Assembly (NCBI GenBank): GCA_004380135.1
Contig: QXCR01000203.1
Span: 1 to 42,907, forward strand
Reading direction: 5' to 3'
From: Stemphylium vesicarium
Taxonomy: Eukaryota > Ascomycota > Dothideomycetes > Pleosporales > Pleosporaceae
DNA: 42,907 nt
The notes under the pieces are model-generated. The model had not been told where the DNA came from. It saw nothing but the letters and a program-made list of their open reading frames with translations, and searched no databases. The translations under genes and the position numbers were made by a program. Each line of letters opens with the position of its first letter. Position 1 is the stretch's first letter. Below are positions 21,019 through 31,320 of this stretch, one piece after another.

Positions 21019-22094
21019 TCAAGCACCCTGTATGGTCAGCCCAGCATCAACCTGAATGCGCATGCCCGTCATGCTGGTATTCTTTGCCAGCATCACAAAA
21101 GCATCTACGCAGTCGTCCAAGAACGTCTCATGCTTCAACGCCGCTGCCTCCTTGATATGTTTGATGCGCTCTTCCGGGTAGTTGAGTCCCTAAGATCTTG
21201 TTAGTATTTGAACACGGTGGTGCTGGGCCTTGGAAAGGGTTCTGAAACGTACCCATTCCGTCAACAGCAAGCCAGGGAGGACCGTGTTGACGCGTATCTT
21301 GGGCCCGACCGTGACAGCAAGACACTTGACCAATTGCACTTGCGCTGCCTTGGTGACGGCATAGGGCATACTGCTTCCACCTTGACTGACCGCCTGTGAA
21401 GAGTGGTTATCATGTGTTATTCGAAATTCCAAGTCGGGGTATAGCATACAGCAACGCTTCCTGTCGTGATCATGTGTCCACCGTCGGGGTTGGCATCGAA
21501 TGTAGCCCTCGCCTCTGAGAGCAGTGCCTTGGGTACCTTGACGTTTGCGCTCCAACATTTGTCCCATTCCTCTTCGGACATCGAGTCGAGGTCTTTCCAC
21601 TCGGAGAAGCGTGTCCAGCCCTGAACGCTGTTAGTCGCCTGTTTCTTGGGCAGTAAAGGCAACATATGCATACTGCGTTAGAAATGATGATATCGAGACC
21701 GCCGAGCTGCTTGATCGTCTCTTGAACTGCTCGTTTCGCGTCCGACGTCGAAGTCATGTCCTGTTAACTTCAGCCTAATCATTCCAGCTCTTAGCTGAGA
21801 ATAGAGCATACCGCCTTGATGACCACAGCTTTTACTCCTTGATCTTCGCATGCCTTTTGCACTTTTTGAGCAGGCTCGATGCGATTGAAGTAGTTGATGG
21901 CAACATTGGCGCCCTCCTTTGCAAACGTCGTGCTGAGTAGCTCGCCCAGCCCACTGCCAAACGGTCAGCACTGTGTGAATCAGTCATGGCTATCTAGTCC
22001 AGCCTTCATCTACCAGGTCTATCGGGGACAGTAGGTTTACGTACGCTGACCCGCCAGTTACGAGCACGTTCCTGCCCTTGAGGCTGTATGGCAT
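21019..22094 (-). CDS. Short-chain dehydrogenase/reductase
   Basis: An NAD(P)(H)-dependent oxidoreductase of the classical SDR family; substrate unknown. Six exons: 22094-22045, 21953-21812, 21760-21674, 21620-21450, 21393-21253 and 21189-21019, giving 253 residues, the normal length. The cofactor motif TGGSAGLG is at 13-20, SNAG at 91-94, catalytic Ser at 148 in TTGSVA, and YAVTK with Tyr161 and Lys165. IRVNTVLPG follows as usual, and the C-terminus (VDAGLTIQGA) is the typical end. All six junctions keep the frame with GT-AG ends; introns are 51-91 bp. It is co-directional with MCT1, but separate promoters are likely. Resemblance to keto- or ester-reductase-type fungal SDRs does not allow a specific call. 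Confidence 0.88.
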
Positions 22095-22532
22095 GTTTGT
22101 TTGCGCTTTGTTGGTGAGCTCCGATTGACAATTTGAACTCGTAGATTTGAAGTAGGCGGGTAATCCTATGTAAGCTTTCCCGGACAAGTGAGTTCGGATA
22201 GAGGATCACGCATCAAAGATGCTGACGACCTCGGGAGCTTTCATCGGGTAAGTGTGGGGCAAAAGCCGCCGGAGCTATCTAGGTGGCAGGTACACCCCGC
22301 CTGCGTCACGTTGGTGACCTGTCCCAGGGTTGTACGACAACCTCGGCATGCTTAACAATTGTTCCTCGATAATCTAATCAGCAACCAATATTTTCCACAT
22401 CGAAGGTGCGTAGCTGGTTGGCATCTCCGATAGTAATGAATTTGAAAGCCAAACGGTCCGATGCGAGCGGGCTATCCAAGCCCCATCTGCACTAACAATT
22501 TCCTACCGCGATTCCAAGACAGGCCACATCTC
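22095..22532. other. Spacer between the dehydrogenase and MED5
   Basis: About 440 bp between two minus-strand genes. No gene is visible; it should hold the dehydrogenase promoter and the MED5 3' end. Confidence 0.45.
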
Positions 22533-25500
22533 CTACATGTTGTCGAAGTCGAGACCCCAGTCGTCATCACCTCCTCCATTACCCATATCCATATTCATGT
22601 CCATATCCATCCCCATTCCTCCCATGTCACCCAAGTCTAGATCCGGCAGGTTGCCTAAATCTGTGCTCATGTCGCCTGCGCCGCTGTCGCCATTGCCCAT
22701 GCCGATATTTGATAAATCCAGGCCTTCGGAACCCGTGAGCTCATCCATACTGCGCTGAAGCGCTTTGTTGTCCATGTTTGAGATATCGTCCACGATAGTC
22801 GCCGCCGCGGCATCGTCGATAGCACGATTTAGGTCATCCGATATTGTCTGTGATTGCATATCCGCGATATTGACGCTAGGGATGTTGATAGGCGGCGCTT
22901 GCAGCCCATGCTCGCCCAGCGACGCAAAGTGTGCTTCCACGCGGCGGTGCAACCGTACTATCGTCTCTGCAGTTAGAGGATCTGTGGCGACAAGATTCGC
23001 TGCACTATCGAACTCTTGGATGAGAATCTCACGTAGGTTCATGCGAGTCCGCTGTGGAGCGGGCGCTGGTATTAAACTTCCCACCCAGTTGACAGCAATG
23101 GGGCTATCCTCGACCGTCGGCGCGCAGATGATCGACACAGCAACATCAAGGGCTGCCGCTCCGTTACCCGCATCAGTTTGTGTTTTCACTTCGTCTACAA
23201 TAGCTCGTAATGTTCGGGTAGCACCCAGCATTTTCAGCGAAGCATATATCTGGCGATGTGTATAGCTCGGCGGGTTTGGCTGCATTGAAGCAGTTGAAGC
23301 CCACTGCGAGAGCTGCTGTACAGTGTGTCGCAAGGAAGTGTTCAATGTGCTATTCGGCGCGTTTGTCCACTGGTCTAGTTCCTTCAAAGTGGCGAACATA
23401 GAGCGCTCATAATGAGTGTGCACTTTGATAGCCTGGATAAAAGGCTCCAGGGTGGTGCGATTGGGGTCTCGCCGCTGCAGCGTGCGGAAACACTTCTCAA
23501 GGCGGCTGGAGACCATTGCTATGATAGTCGAATGCATAGCTTGTGCGTCTCCAGATGATGGCGTAGAGAGCATTATCTCGTTGAAGATGCGTATCATGGC
23601 ATCAATATCGTTATGAGTCTGAAGAAGGGCGTAATTAGCCATCCAAGTCAGGCCTCCGATCAGTGAAGGCAAGAGGAACGTTTCTCCAAGATCTACAAAT
23701 GGGTCAGTATTGTTGGGCATTCACAGGATTGAAAAGTACTCACATTCCAATCCGCCCTTCACCGATTCGAATGACAGGACGCCTGTGGAGCACGCCACCA
23801 CGGTCTGTCTGAACAGCGTTGGCACTATGAGATAGAAATCCTGTGGACGACAGGAAGCGAAGACATCATTGCTTAGCCCCTCCTTGTCGGAGTCATAGAG
23901 ACCCTTCAGCCAGTTGCCAAGATGCTTTCCCTGCTCTTCAGACAACTCGTCGGGCAGCATGCTATGGTGTCCACGTTTCAAGAGTTTGGCGATGAATGTG
24001 TCGTGACCAATACCGATGTCATGATACGTCAGATCGTATCGGTATATGAACGCCATGATGAGAACGAGGATAGCACCGAATTCGTCGTACACTGGTTGGT
24101 ATTCCCCTAAACTTTTTTTTAGAACAGTATCGCTTTATAGTCAACTGGGAACTGACCTTGATCGCTATCGTAGTGCCAGTCATCGAGGAACTGGCATAGC
24201 GGCCGCAGTATGCTTGCTGGCGAGGTGAATTGGAGCATCACATCCATCGCTTGGGGCTTCTTGAAGATCAAACAAGATAGCTGCTTCAGATACATAGTAG
24301 TCTGTGTCTCGCAAAGGTGCGATATGAACTGGGATCAAGTTAGCAAACTTTTCGTGCGTGTTGGGAAACCGGGTCGTACGTCTGTCACAGCTGCGACAAT
24401 GGCGCCAGCGTTTCCATCAAGGTTCTCAAGCTCGTCAATGTAGAGGCTGATCTTGTCGAAGTTTGCTTTGCACTGGTTCAGCAGTTCCTTTTTCTCGTAC
24501 CTCTTCGCTGGTGGACCCTGCATGGGCGCTTCGCCCAAGAGGCGCTCTACAGTACCCGCTTGGATCAGACCATGGAGCACGCATGCATTGAGATAGTCCT
24601 GTCTGACATCTGAAAGAGAATTGTTGCTGCCCATGATATCGTCGAAGCCTTGTGAAAAGGACGGAAAAGCGTTGGGATCCACATGGCTGAGCGCCTGGGT
24701 GATGCACATCTCGAACGTCATTGGGAATATTGAGCCCGAGATCTGCGTCAGAAGCATGGGCACCTTGTTGATGAGAAACGATTTCAGACAGAACAAGAAC
24801 TGAGTAGGTTCGTTGCGGTACATGGCATTGGCGAGGATGTCGAACGCAGCGGTGATCAGATCTGTCGCCATGTTTTGCGCCTCCAGCTGTTGCTAGTTAG
24901 CACCACTCGGAACGATATTAGATGCTGCTTACCTTGTAACGCGTATGCAAATGATTAATGATGGTAAAATCGTCAGTCAGTGGTCGCGCAACAAGCTTGA
25001 AGGCTATTAGTCACGATCAATACCAGTAGGCGGATAACTCACCAATGCGTTAAGAAAGATGTAAAGGCCAGCTCGGGTGTTGGCCTGTGGAAGCTCCATT
25101 ACTGCATCAAGTTGGAGCGCAGCAACTTCGAGGCCGGCATTTTCGTTCCCTTGGCCGTTCACGTTCGGCAGCTTCTCGTAAAAGTCGTGCTGCTTTTGAG
25201 AGATTTCTAATCTGTTCGCCAGCGACAGAGAGGTTTGCGATCCAGCCGAATTATTCGAGAGAAATGGGATGAAAGAGGAAAGCGACTGTGTGAATGCTTT
25301 ACGTGAATCTAACTGGCTGTAAGTGATTATCCAACCGCAGATCGAGCTATCCTCAAGCGATCAAGGCGTGGATAGCGCGAGGAAACAGACTGGGCGCTTA
25401 CCTTTGGCCTTTGGGTGGTTCAGAATGCGCAAAATCTTTGGATTCTCAATTATACCAATCACTAGCATTGCAAGGCCTTCTCGAACGTTGATCGACTGCT

Positions 25501-26014
25501 GCTGTGGTTGTTGTATGCCAGCCATGGCTTGGATCATGGTATCGCTGGTATGCGAGGTCACCATTGCCTGCATCCATCGTGTGATGACAACAAGCGTGCG
25601 CAGCCCTTCGGTATTGTTGATGGGTCGCTCTTCTGCAGCGAAAGCCTTATGTAAACGATGGAAAATGACTTCTTCCACTTCTGGAGGGTTGTTCCATTGC
25701 GCATCTTTGGGGGTTTTCTCCTCCCCTGCCTTGACTGGGAGTCGATCCTTCGAGTACAAGAACGTCAAGGTTAGAACATCTGCTGCATCGACCTTCTTCA
25801 GAGCCAATAATTGTTCGAGAAAACCTATAGAGCGTGGGTCGATACTGTTTGTTCCTGCAACGCGCGGACGAAGCACCAGGGCGGCAATTTTTCGGCCTGG
25901 CAGTGGAGACTTCGCGTGAAGCTGCGCGACAGCGGCAGCGAAGACGTCAGGCTGGACGCGCCGCTCCAAGCAGCGGTCGAGAAAAGCCGACCATCCCTTG
26001 ATCATAGAGTCCAT
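22533..26014 (-). CDS. MED5: Mediator of RNA polymerase II transcription subunit 5 (Nut1)
   Basis: Tail-module subunit of Mediator, acting in the nucleus between activators and RNA polymerase II. Proposed exons are 26014-25391, 25312-25043, 24995-24933, 24886-24380, 24328-24157, 24106-23744 and 23692-22533, 1052 residues, the usual size. Family marks are the N-terminal WSAFLDRCLERRVQPDVFAA and LHAKSPLPGRKIAALVL, the mid-region PLTDDFTIINHLHTRYK, and LCQFLDDWHYDSDQGEYQPV with VYDEFGAILVLIMAFIYRYD. The C-terminus is acidic and Met/Gly/Asp-rich with short MDMDMN-type repeats. The first junction is uncertain: the consensus-like donor GTAAGC at 25401 breaks the frame with every nearby acceptor, while a weaker GTCTGT donor at 25390 keeps it. 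All other junctions are clean. ATG 26014 was chosen as the first Met before the conserved N-terminus. Confidence 0.88.
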
Positions 26015-26717
26015 GGCCCATGTGTAAAAATGTTGGCTCCAAAGAATTGAGCTGATGTTGGACAGCGAAAGGAGAAAAGAGGCGGCTGCACTGGTAAAGA
26101 ACAAAGATGTCAGGGCTGACCGCTGTTCGAAACCTCTTGGCAGGCAGGAGCACACGCGACGCAAGGAAGTCGCATTCTGCATTCAAAATCACCTCGCGAA
26201 GATTTCATGTGCGCGCATTCTGCAAGCAGCAGTAAGTCCCGTGCAGCAGAAATTCGAACTCTGGTTGCGTATTTGGAGTAGTATGGTTGAACCGTCGAAA
26301 AAACCGAAGCCTCTGGCTTATCACAGACACGCTATGCATTCAAACACGGCTTAACATGTTTAACCTATTTTGGGCTATTTGAAGCCGCTTTCAGAGTACG
26401 CGAAAATTCCTTTTTCACTAAGTCAGGAGAAGGCGTAGGCTGGAGAGATTCGGGCAAACAGTCCAAACCGGTGCAAGGGTGGTCTCAGCATGGTATGGAA
26501 AAAAAATTACGTTACGACTCGAGAAACGGAACAAGCGTTTCCTCCATGTCGTGGTGCATGTACAACTACTGTGCAGCCCGATGGCGGCTGATTCCGATCG
26601 CTGACCCCAGCCCCGCGAATCCCAGAAACTCAGGCATACGTCTTTGTGCAACCCGAGCTAAACTCTGATGCTTGACGGCCATGACACAATTGAGAACGCC
26701 GTACTCCAAACCAAGAC
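26015..26717. other. Spacer upstream of MED5
   Basis: About 700 bp between two minus-strand genes. Its ORFs overlap on both strands and look like background. Presumed MED5 promoter. Confidence 0.4.
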
Positions 26718-27467
26718 TCAAGACGGGCGGCGACGCGCATCCTGCAATTGGTCGTCCGCATCGGGTGCCCGCGGACCCACCATCCAGTCCTCCATGGCGA
26801 GCCACTGACTCCAAGTCTTCTCGGCGCCCTCGATTTCAGCCAGCTGCACCTCTTGTAGCGGCTTCAGGAAAGGCACCGACTCGTGTGGTGACATGTCGTA
26901 CTGACACTTGACCTTGGCCCAGCCCACACTCTTGGCCGCAAAGAGGTAGTTGCGGCGCTCGCATTCATGCATTGGGCCAACGCCCTTCCTCCAGTCTTCA
27001 CCAAAGAAGCCATGCATGATGCCCGAGCTGTCCATTCCTGTGATGACGAGTCGCCGGATGAAGGGCACTAAGGACACCCATGCCGGAGCTGGCTGGCCTC
27101 GCGAATTCGTGACGGGACCTTGGCGCGGCCAGGGCATGTTGTACGCAGCAGGACCAGATGAATGAGGCAGCGGTCCAGAGGCGTTCATGAGGGGGCCTTG
27201 GGTCCATTGGAAAGGGAGACAGATGTTAATAAGCGCGCATACGGCCTGCACACCATTGTCGTGCTGGGCGTGGTCGAGGAAATACCGTTGGCAGCTCTGG
27301 TAGGCGGGATGCCATTCGAAGATATCAAAGTGTGGTTCGGCCGAGGGGTTTGGAATAGACGGGGAACCTCCTGAGGATGTGCTACCACGCGCAAAAGTTC
27401 CACCATGTGTCTGGAAAGTCGGGTATCCCGCAGGGAAGTTTGTGGTAAAGCCGGGTAAGCTCGCCAT
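26718..27467 (-). CDS. Conserved fungal protein of unknown function
   Basis: A single exon of 249 residues. The ATG at 27467 has a good context (CACCATGG); the frame is open 37 codons further upstream, but that extension looks untranslated. The N-terminus is Gly/Ser/Pro-rich. The core begins at HFDIFEWHPAYQSCQRYFLD and continues with VQAVCALINICLPFQW, WVSLVPFIRRLVITGMDSSG, IMHGFFGEDWRKGVGP, RRNYLFAAKSVGWAKVKCQY and TWSQWLAMEDWMVGPRAP. It is soluble and aromatic-rich. I believe this matches a family that database entries label ilp apoptosis inhibitor, a name that probably has no experimental basis, so no function is assigned. It is likely a real, well-conserved gene because of its compact ordered core. 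Confidence 0.75.
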   Translation of the reverse strand: MASLPGFTTNFPAGYPTFQTHGGTFARGSTSSGGSPSIPNPSAEPHFDIFEWHPAYQSCQRYFLDHAQHDNGVQAVCALINICLPFQWTQGPLMNASGPLPHSSGPAAYNMPWPRQGPVTNSRGQPAPAWVSLVPFIRRLVITGMDSSGIMHGFFGEDWRKGVGPMHECERRNYLFAAKSVGWAKVKCQYDMSPHESVPFLKPLQEVQLAEIEGAEKTWSQWLAMEDWMVGPRAPDADDQLQDARRRPS

Positions 27468-29015
27468 GGTGACCGCAAAGCTACTGCAGGAACAGCAAAC
27501 GTCAGCAAAGCTGGTTGGTTGCGAAGGAGACGGTGGGTTGTGTGTACACACAACTCGCGACTTACCGAACTGGTGCAACGGTCGTGGAGTTCAACGGTCC
27601 AGTGCAGAGTGTCGGGTTTTCCTAGCAACAATTCGAGGAGCCAGGGTCTAAGGGTCCAGAGTCAGATCTAGTGGGCAAGTGAGATCAATGACGAAATGAC
27701 CCAGTGGGCGGAAGGGTCAGTGCTGCTGTTTGTTGCTCGGAAGATGGCAGGAGCTATAGCGGGTGCTTTAAGATGCTTTATACTCGTGAGAGGTGGGTTT
27801 GTCGACGAGGCTGCTGTACTTGCTTATATGATGTGGCTTCGGTCGACGCCGCCCTGCTAACTTCCCGAGGGCTCATTGAAGCCTCAGTCAGATCGATGCA
27901 ATTTTGGAATAATCCTGGCGGTGATCCAGTCGAGCCACTTCGGCTCCATCGATCCCCCAAAGGTAGCTTCGCCCTCCCGAGCCAATTGGCGGTCGGGCTG
28001 CCTTCGGTGGAGCCCGAGATAGTGGCTATGCGTTCGCGGGTTCACGCATGCCTGACGGCGTCGAAATCAGTGTATGCTAAACCTCTGTAACCGACGCGTC
28101 GTCAACGCTACGCTGCATGCAATGTCGTTGGCTGCCCTTGTAATGCGTTGCAGCTGATCGCTACCCTTCCTTTCCTGTTCCTTTAGGCCATGCTGCGCGA
28201 TGACCTCGGGAAGGATGCAAGTGGTGGATGGAAGCCAAACGCAGACGGAGACGCCGAGATCCAGGCGCATCGAGCCGATTTGCGACAGATGCTTTCCCCC
28301 CAAGGGGAGCACGAGTGACAGGCGCCATCAGAACGCCCTGGCTACGAGTCGTCAATCGCGGCAGGGGAACCATTGAGATGGGTTGCGAAACGGATACAAG
28401 CACGTCCGGAAAGCCACAATAGAATGCGCCCGCCAGTGCGCTGGTTCGTCCTTTTCCAGGGCTATGGTAGCGCAACAAGGCGGCAGAAGAACAGTTCCTC
28501 GCCGATCATGTCAAGCCCATGCTCTCCATGAGGCTGTCATACCCATGTACGAACGAGAGCATGTACGACCGCGCACTGGATAGTCGGTACTATGGGAGCG
28601 AAAGCTAGTCGCTAGGCGTAAAAGCCTGAGGTGGGGAGAGGCGCCCCAATGCGGCAGGTACCGCCGGCCAGGGCAAATGGCGGACACTATAGGGTGCGCT
28701 CGTACATGTCGTTCATTGCTTTTCAACGTGCAACGCGCCTCTAGACCAATTCCAACTGGCCAGGAGCACTGCGGAGCTGGAGCCGGTTGCAGGGCTGCAT
28801 GTGAGATATCAAAATCGTAATCAAGATCGCGATCGTGATCGTAATCCGCACGCCCACATTAACCAACCCCGGTCACAAGCGGACCATGATGTAACCAAGA
28901 AATCGCCGAGGAAATCCATAATGCACCAGACCTCCTCCGTCAGTATCGTGGCTTACACTCTGCAGCATCGTAAATACTCATTTGTATGCAAGACATCGGG
29001 CACAACATTGAAAAA
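27468..29015. other. Divergent intergenic region upstream of the aldo-keto reductase
   Basis: About 1.5 kb without a recognisable gene. At about 28807-28845 there is a short run of degenerate ATCGTA/ATCGCG/ATCGTG hexamers, a simple repeat. The ORFs at 27704-28090 and elsewhere have background-like composition. Confidence 0.4.
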
Positions 29016-30358
29016 ATGGCACAGACTTCGTTCTCATTGGCTTCGTGGACCAAGGTGCGTTGGATATTGTTGCACAAGATGCCACCTATTTCTAATCCTT
29101 GCAGCTCTCTAATGGCTTGTCTATGCCGACCATCCACCTAGGTGTCTACCTGACGTCCGGAAAGGAGACGTATCAAGCCGTCCGGTGGGCGCTCGAGGTA
29201 TGCTTTTTTGGTTACCAGTGATCATTAGACCTCATGCTTACAACGGCAGGCTGGATATCGAGGGTAAGTACTACAGGGCACCGGCTTCTGTAGAACATTT
29301 GATGGATGACGCGTGCATCAGGGTCGACTCAGCTCAGATGTACCATAACGAGCGCGAGTCTGGCAAGGCTATCGCCGACTTCCTCTCAAGCGAGGCAAAT
29401 ACCCAGTCTCTCAAGCGCGAAGACATCCACTTCACCTCGAAGCTAGCGTCCAATTCCGCATACGAGACGGCCCGCAAAGCCATTAAGAAATCGGTCAAGG
29501 AGGCTGGGCTAGGCTACATTGATCTATTCCTGCTACATTCCCCATATGGTGGCAAACAGGCACGTCTTGACAGCTGGAAGGCTGTGGAGGACGCAATTGA
29601 TGACGGCGAAGTCAAGATTGGAGGCGTCTCTAATTATGGAGTCAAGCATGTGCGTAGACCCTAGTTCCCGTCACTTTGTTTTGGCTGTCTCGGGAAGGCC
29701 CGTATCCTCCCATTAGTGCGAACATATGGCCAGGGTGAGAAAGTCGTTGTATCATTGTCTATGGGACTTGGTAGAAGAGTCATTACTGTCACCAGGCATC
29801 CGACGTCGCCGAAGTTAACAGGCGGCTGCAAAGTCCTGCTTCCAGGTAGTCACTGACGACGGTGTAGCTGCAAGAGTTATTGGACTCCAACCCGAGGATT
29901 CCCCCGGCGGTGAATCAGATCGAGGTTCATCCTTTCAACACACGGAAGGATATTACTTCGTTTTGCCAACAACACAACATCGTTGTGGAGGCATACGCGC
30001 CGCTCGTGCGTGCCTTGCGCATGAAGCACCCCAAGATTGTATCCCTGTCCAAGAAGTACTCGTGCACTCCTGGCCAACTACTAGTCCGCTGGAGTCTGCA
30101 GCATGGCTATGTGCCGCTGCCCAAGAGCGTCAAGAAGGAGCGAATCGTCGAGAACTCCGAGGTTGGTGGCTTCGAAATCGAGGCTGGCGATATGGAAACG
30201 ATGGATGGATTGGACGAATATCTGGTGACCGGTAAGTTCCCTGTCATGTGTGATCAGGCAAAGGATTCCGGGCACAGCGGTGCCAATCCTTTCATTCCGC
30301 TACGTTTGCTGACGAGGAAATCTTTTCTCCAGATTGGGATCCTACCGATTGCCCTTGA
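29016..30358 (+). CDS. Aldo-keto reductase
   Basis: An NADPH-dependent reductase of aldehydes or ketones with a TIM-barrel fold, cytosolic. Six exons: 29016-29054, 29105-29197, 29250-29263 (only 14 nt), 29322-29649, 29868-30231 and 30333-30358, giving 287 residues. The catalytic tetrad is visible: Asp51 and Tyr56 in RGVDSAQMYHNE, Lys89 in FTSKL and His121 in LLHSP. Downstream are GVSNYGVKH, PAVNQIEVHPF and the cofactor region PLPKSVKKERIVEN. The product ends DWDPTDCP. The usual AKR active-site context G-Y-R-x-x-D is split by the micro-exon. The intron at 29650-29867 is 218 bp, unusually long here. Substrate is unknown. It is upstream of and co-directional with the glutamate dehydrogenase, but almost 1 kb apart. 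Confidence 0.85.
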
Positions 30359-31320
30359 GTGTGGAGGCGGGGACGAGGCGCGTGGGGGTTTATGGTCAAC
30401 GCGTGGAGGATTGAAACGCTGTCCTCACACACGACGAGTAAATGTAGCAAATTGAAGCTGATAGCACTACGAAATCACCCATGGCTTGTGACAGTCGGCG
30501 CATGCACGCCCTGCCGTCAAATCCGATGCTGTCGCGTGGGCGCATCGCGTAGGCTCGCTCGACGTCATGCCGTTGGACGCGGCTTCGGAGGCATACATAG
30601 GCGGGCTGTGCAATGTAACCGCGTGGCCATCTCCGTGAGCAGTCATGTTACGGTATCTCCGCTGCACGATGAGACGGAAAGGATGGCTGTCGTGTGCAGT
30701 GTTCAGTGTGCAGTGTGCAGGCCCGCGCACGCCGCCGCATCGCCCAGGAATGCCCCGGCCCGGCGGCCAGAGCACTCGGTCGTTCGCGCCCAACATGCCC
30801 ACTCCCTCCCCCTCTGCCCTGACAAGACACTAGCGAAATGTCAACGTAACAGGTACGCCCGCCGACGTCGGCTGCCTTCGCGTCCCATGGATTGACCCTC
30901 GACAATTACACTGCCGCCACGAGCCTGGAGTGGCCGCATCCCGCTAATTTCACGTGCAAACACCCCGCGATACTTGTCCTCGCTCGCCCATTGGCCGGTT
31001 CCTTATCAGTAGAAAAAGTGCACACCACGGTTTGCATCAACATGGCGCGCTGTAGGCCCCCATTGACCACTGAGAGAGGTCCGACAGGCCAATCTCCCGG
31101 CCTCTGACGTACTGAAATCGAGTGCGACTTTGTTCCGTACCATGACCGCGATGGCATCCCACCAGCGGCGAACGCTCCTAGCTCATAGGGACTACCATTA
31201 TATATACCAGAGACCGTCTGCTCCTGCTTCCTCTATCAACTCGTGACTATCAACCTCTGCTATATCTACTTTCTCACTTACGAGTCCCTATTTACCAAGA
31301 TATTCAAGCCCCATTTCACC
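30359..31320. promoter_or_regulatory. Upstream region of the glutamate dehydrogenase gene
   Basis: No real gene; the 178-codon ORF at 30359-30895 is Arg/Cys/His-rich by-product. Candidate sites are CACGTG at 30951-30956, ATTGG (an inverted CCAAT box) at 30990-30994 and CTTATC (an inverted GATAAG) at 31002-31007. GATA sites fit nitrogen regulation of glutamate dehydrogenase by AreA-type factors, but this is inference. The segment near 30695-30720 is a short repeat of GTGTGCAGT-like units. Confidence 0.4.
31199..31206 (+). promoter_or_regulatory. TATA box of the glutamate dehydrogenase gene
   Basis: TATATATA is located 122 bases before the start codon and followed by a long CT-rich leader ending in TTTCACCATG. 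This is the layout of a highly expressed fungal gene. Confidence 0.55.

Noticed and set aside
19424..22094. Secondary-metabolite cluster from the malonyl transferase plus dehydrogenase
   Set aside because: The transferase is a stand-alone FabD-type enzyme with a mitochondrial presequence, and no polyketide synthase, transporter or cluster regulator is nearby.
30359..30895. 178-codon plus-strand ORF before gdhA
   Set aside because: Arg/Cys/His-skewed composition, starts within the end of the aldo-keto reductase and is opposed by equally long minus-strand ORFs; looks like GC-rich promoter DNA.
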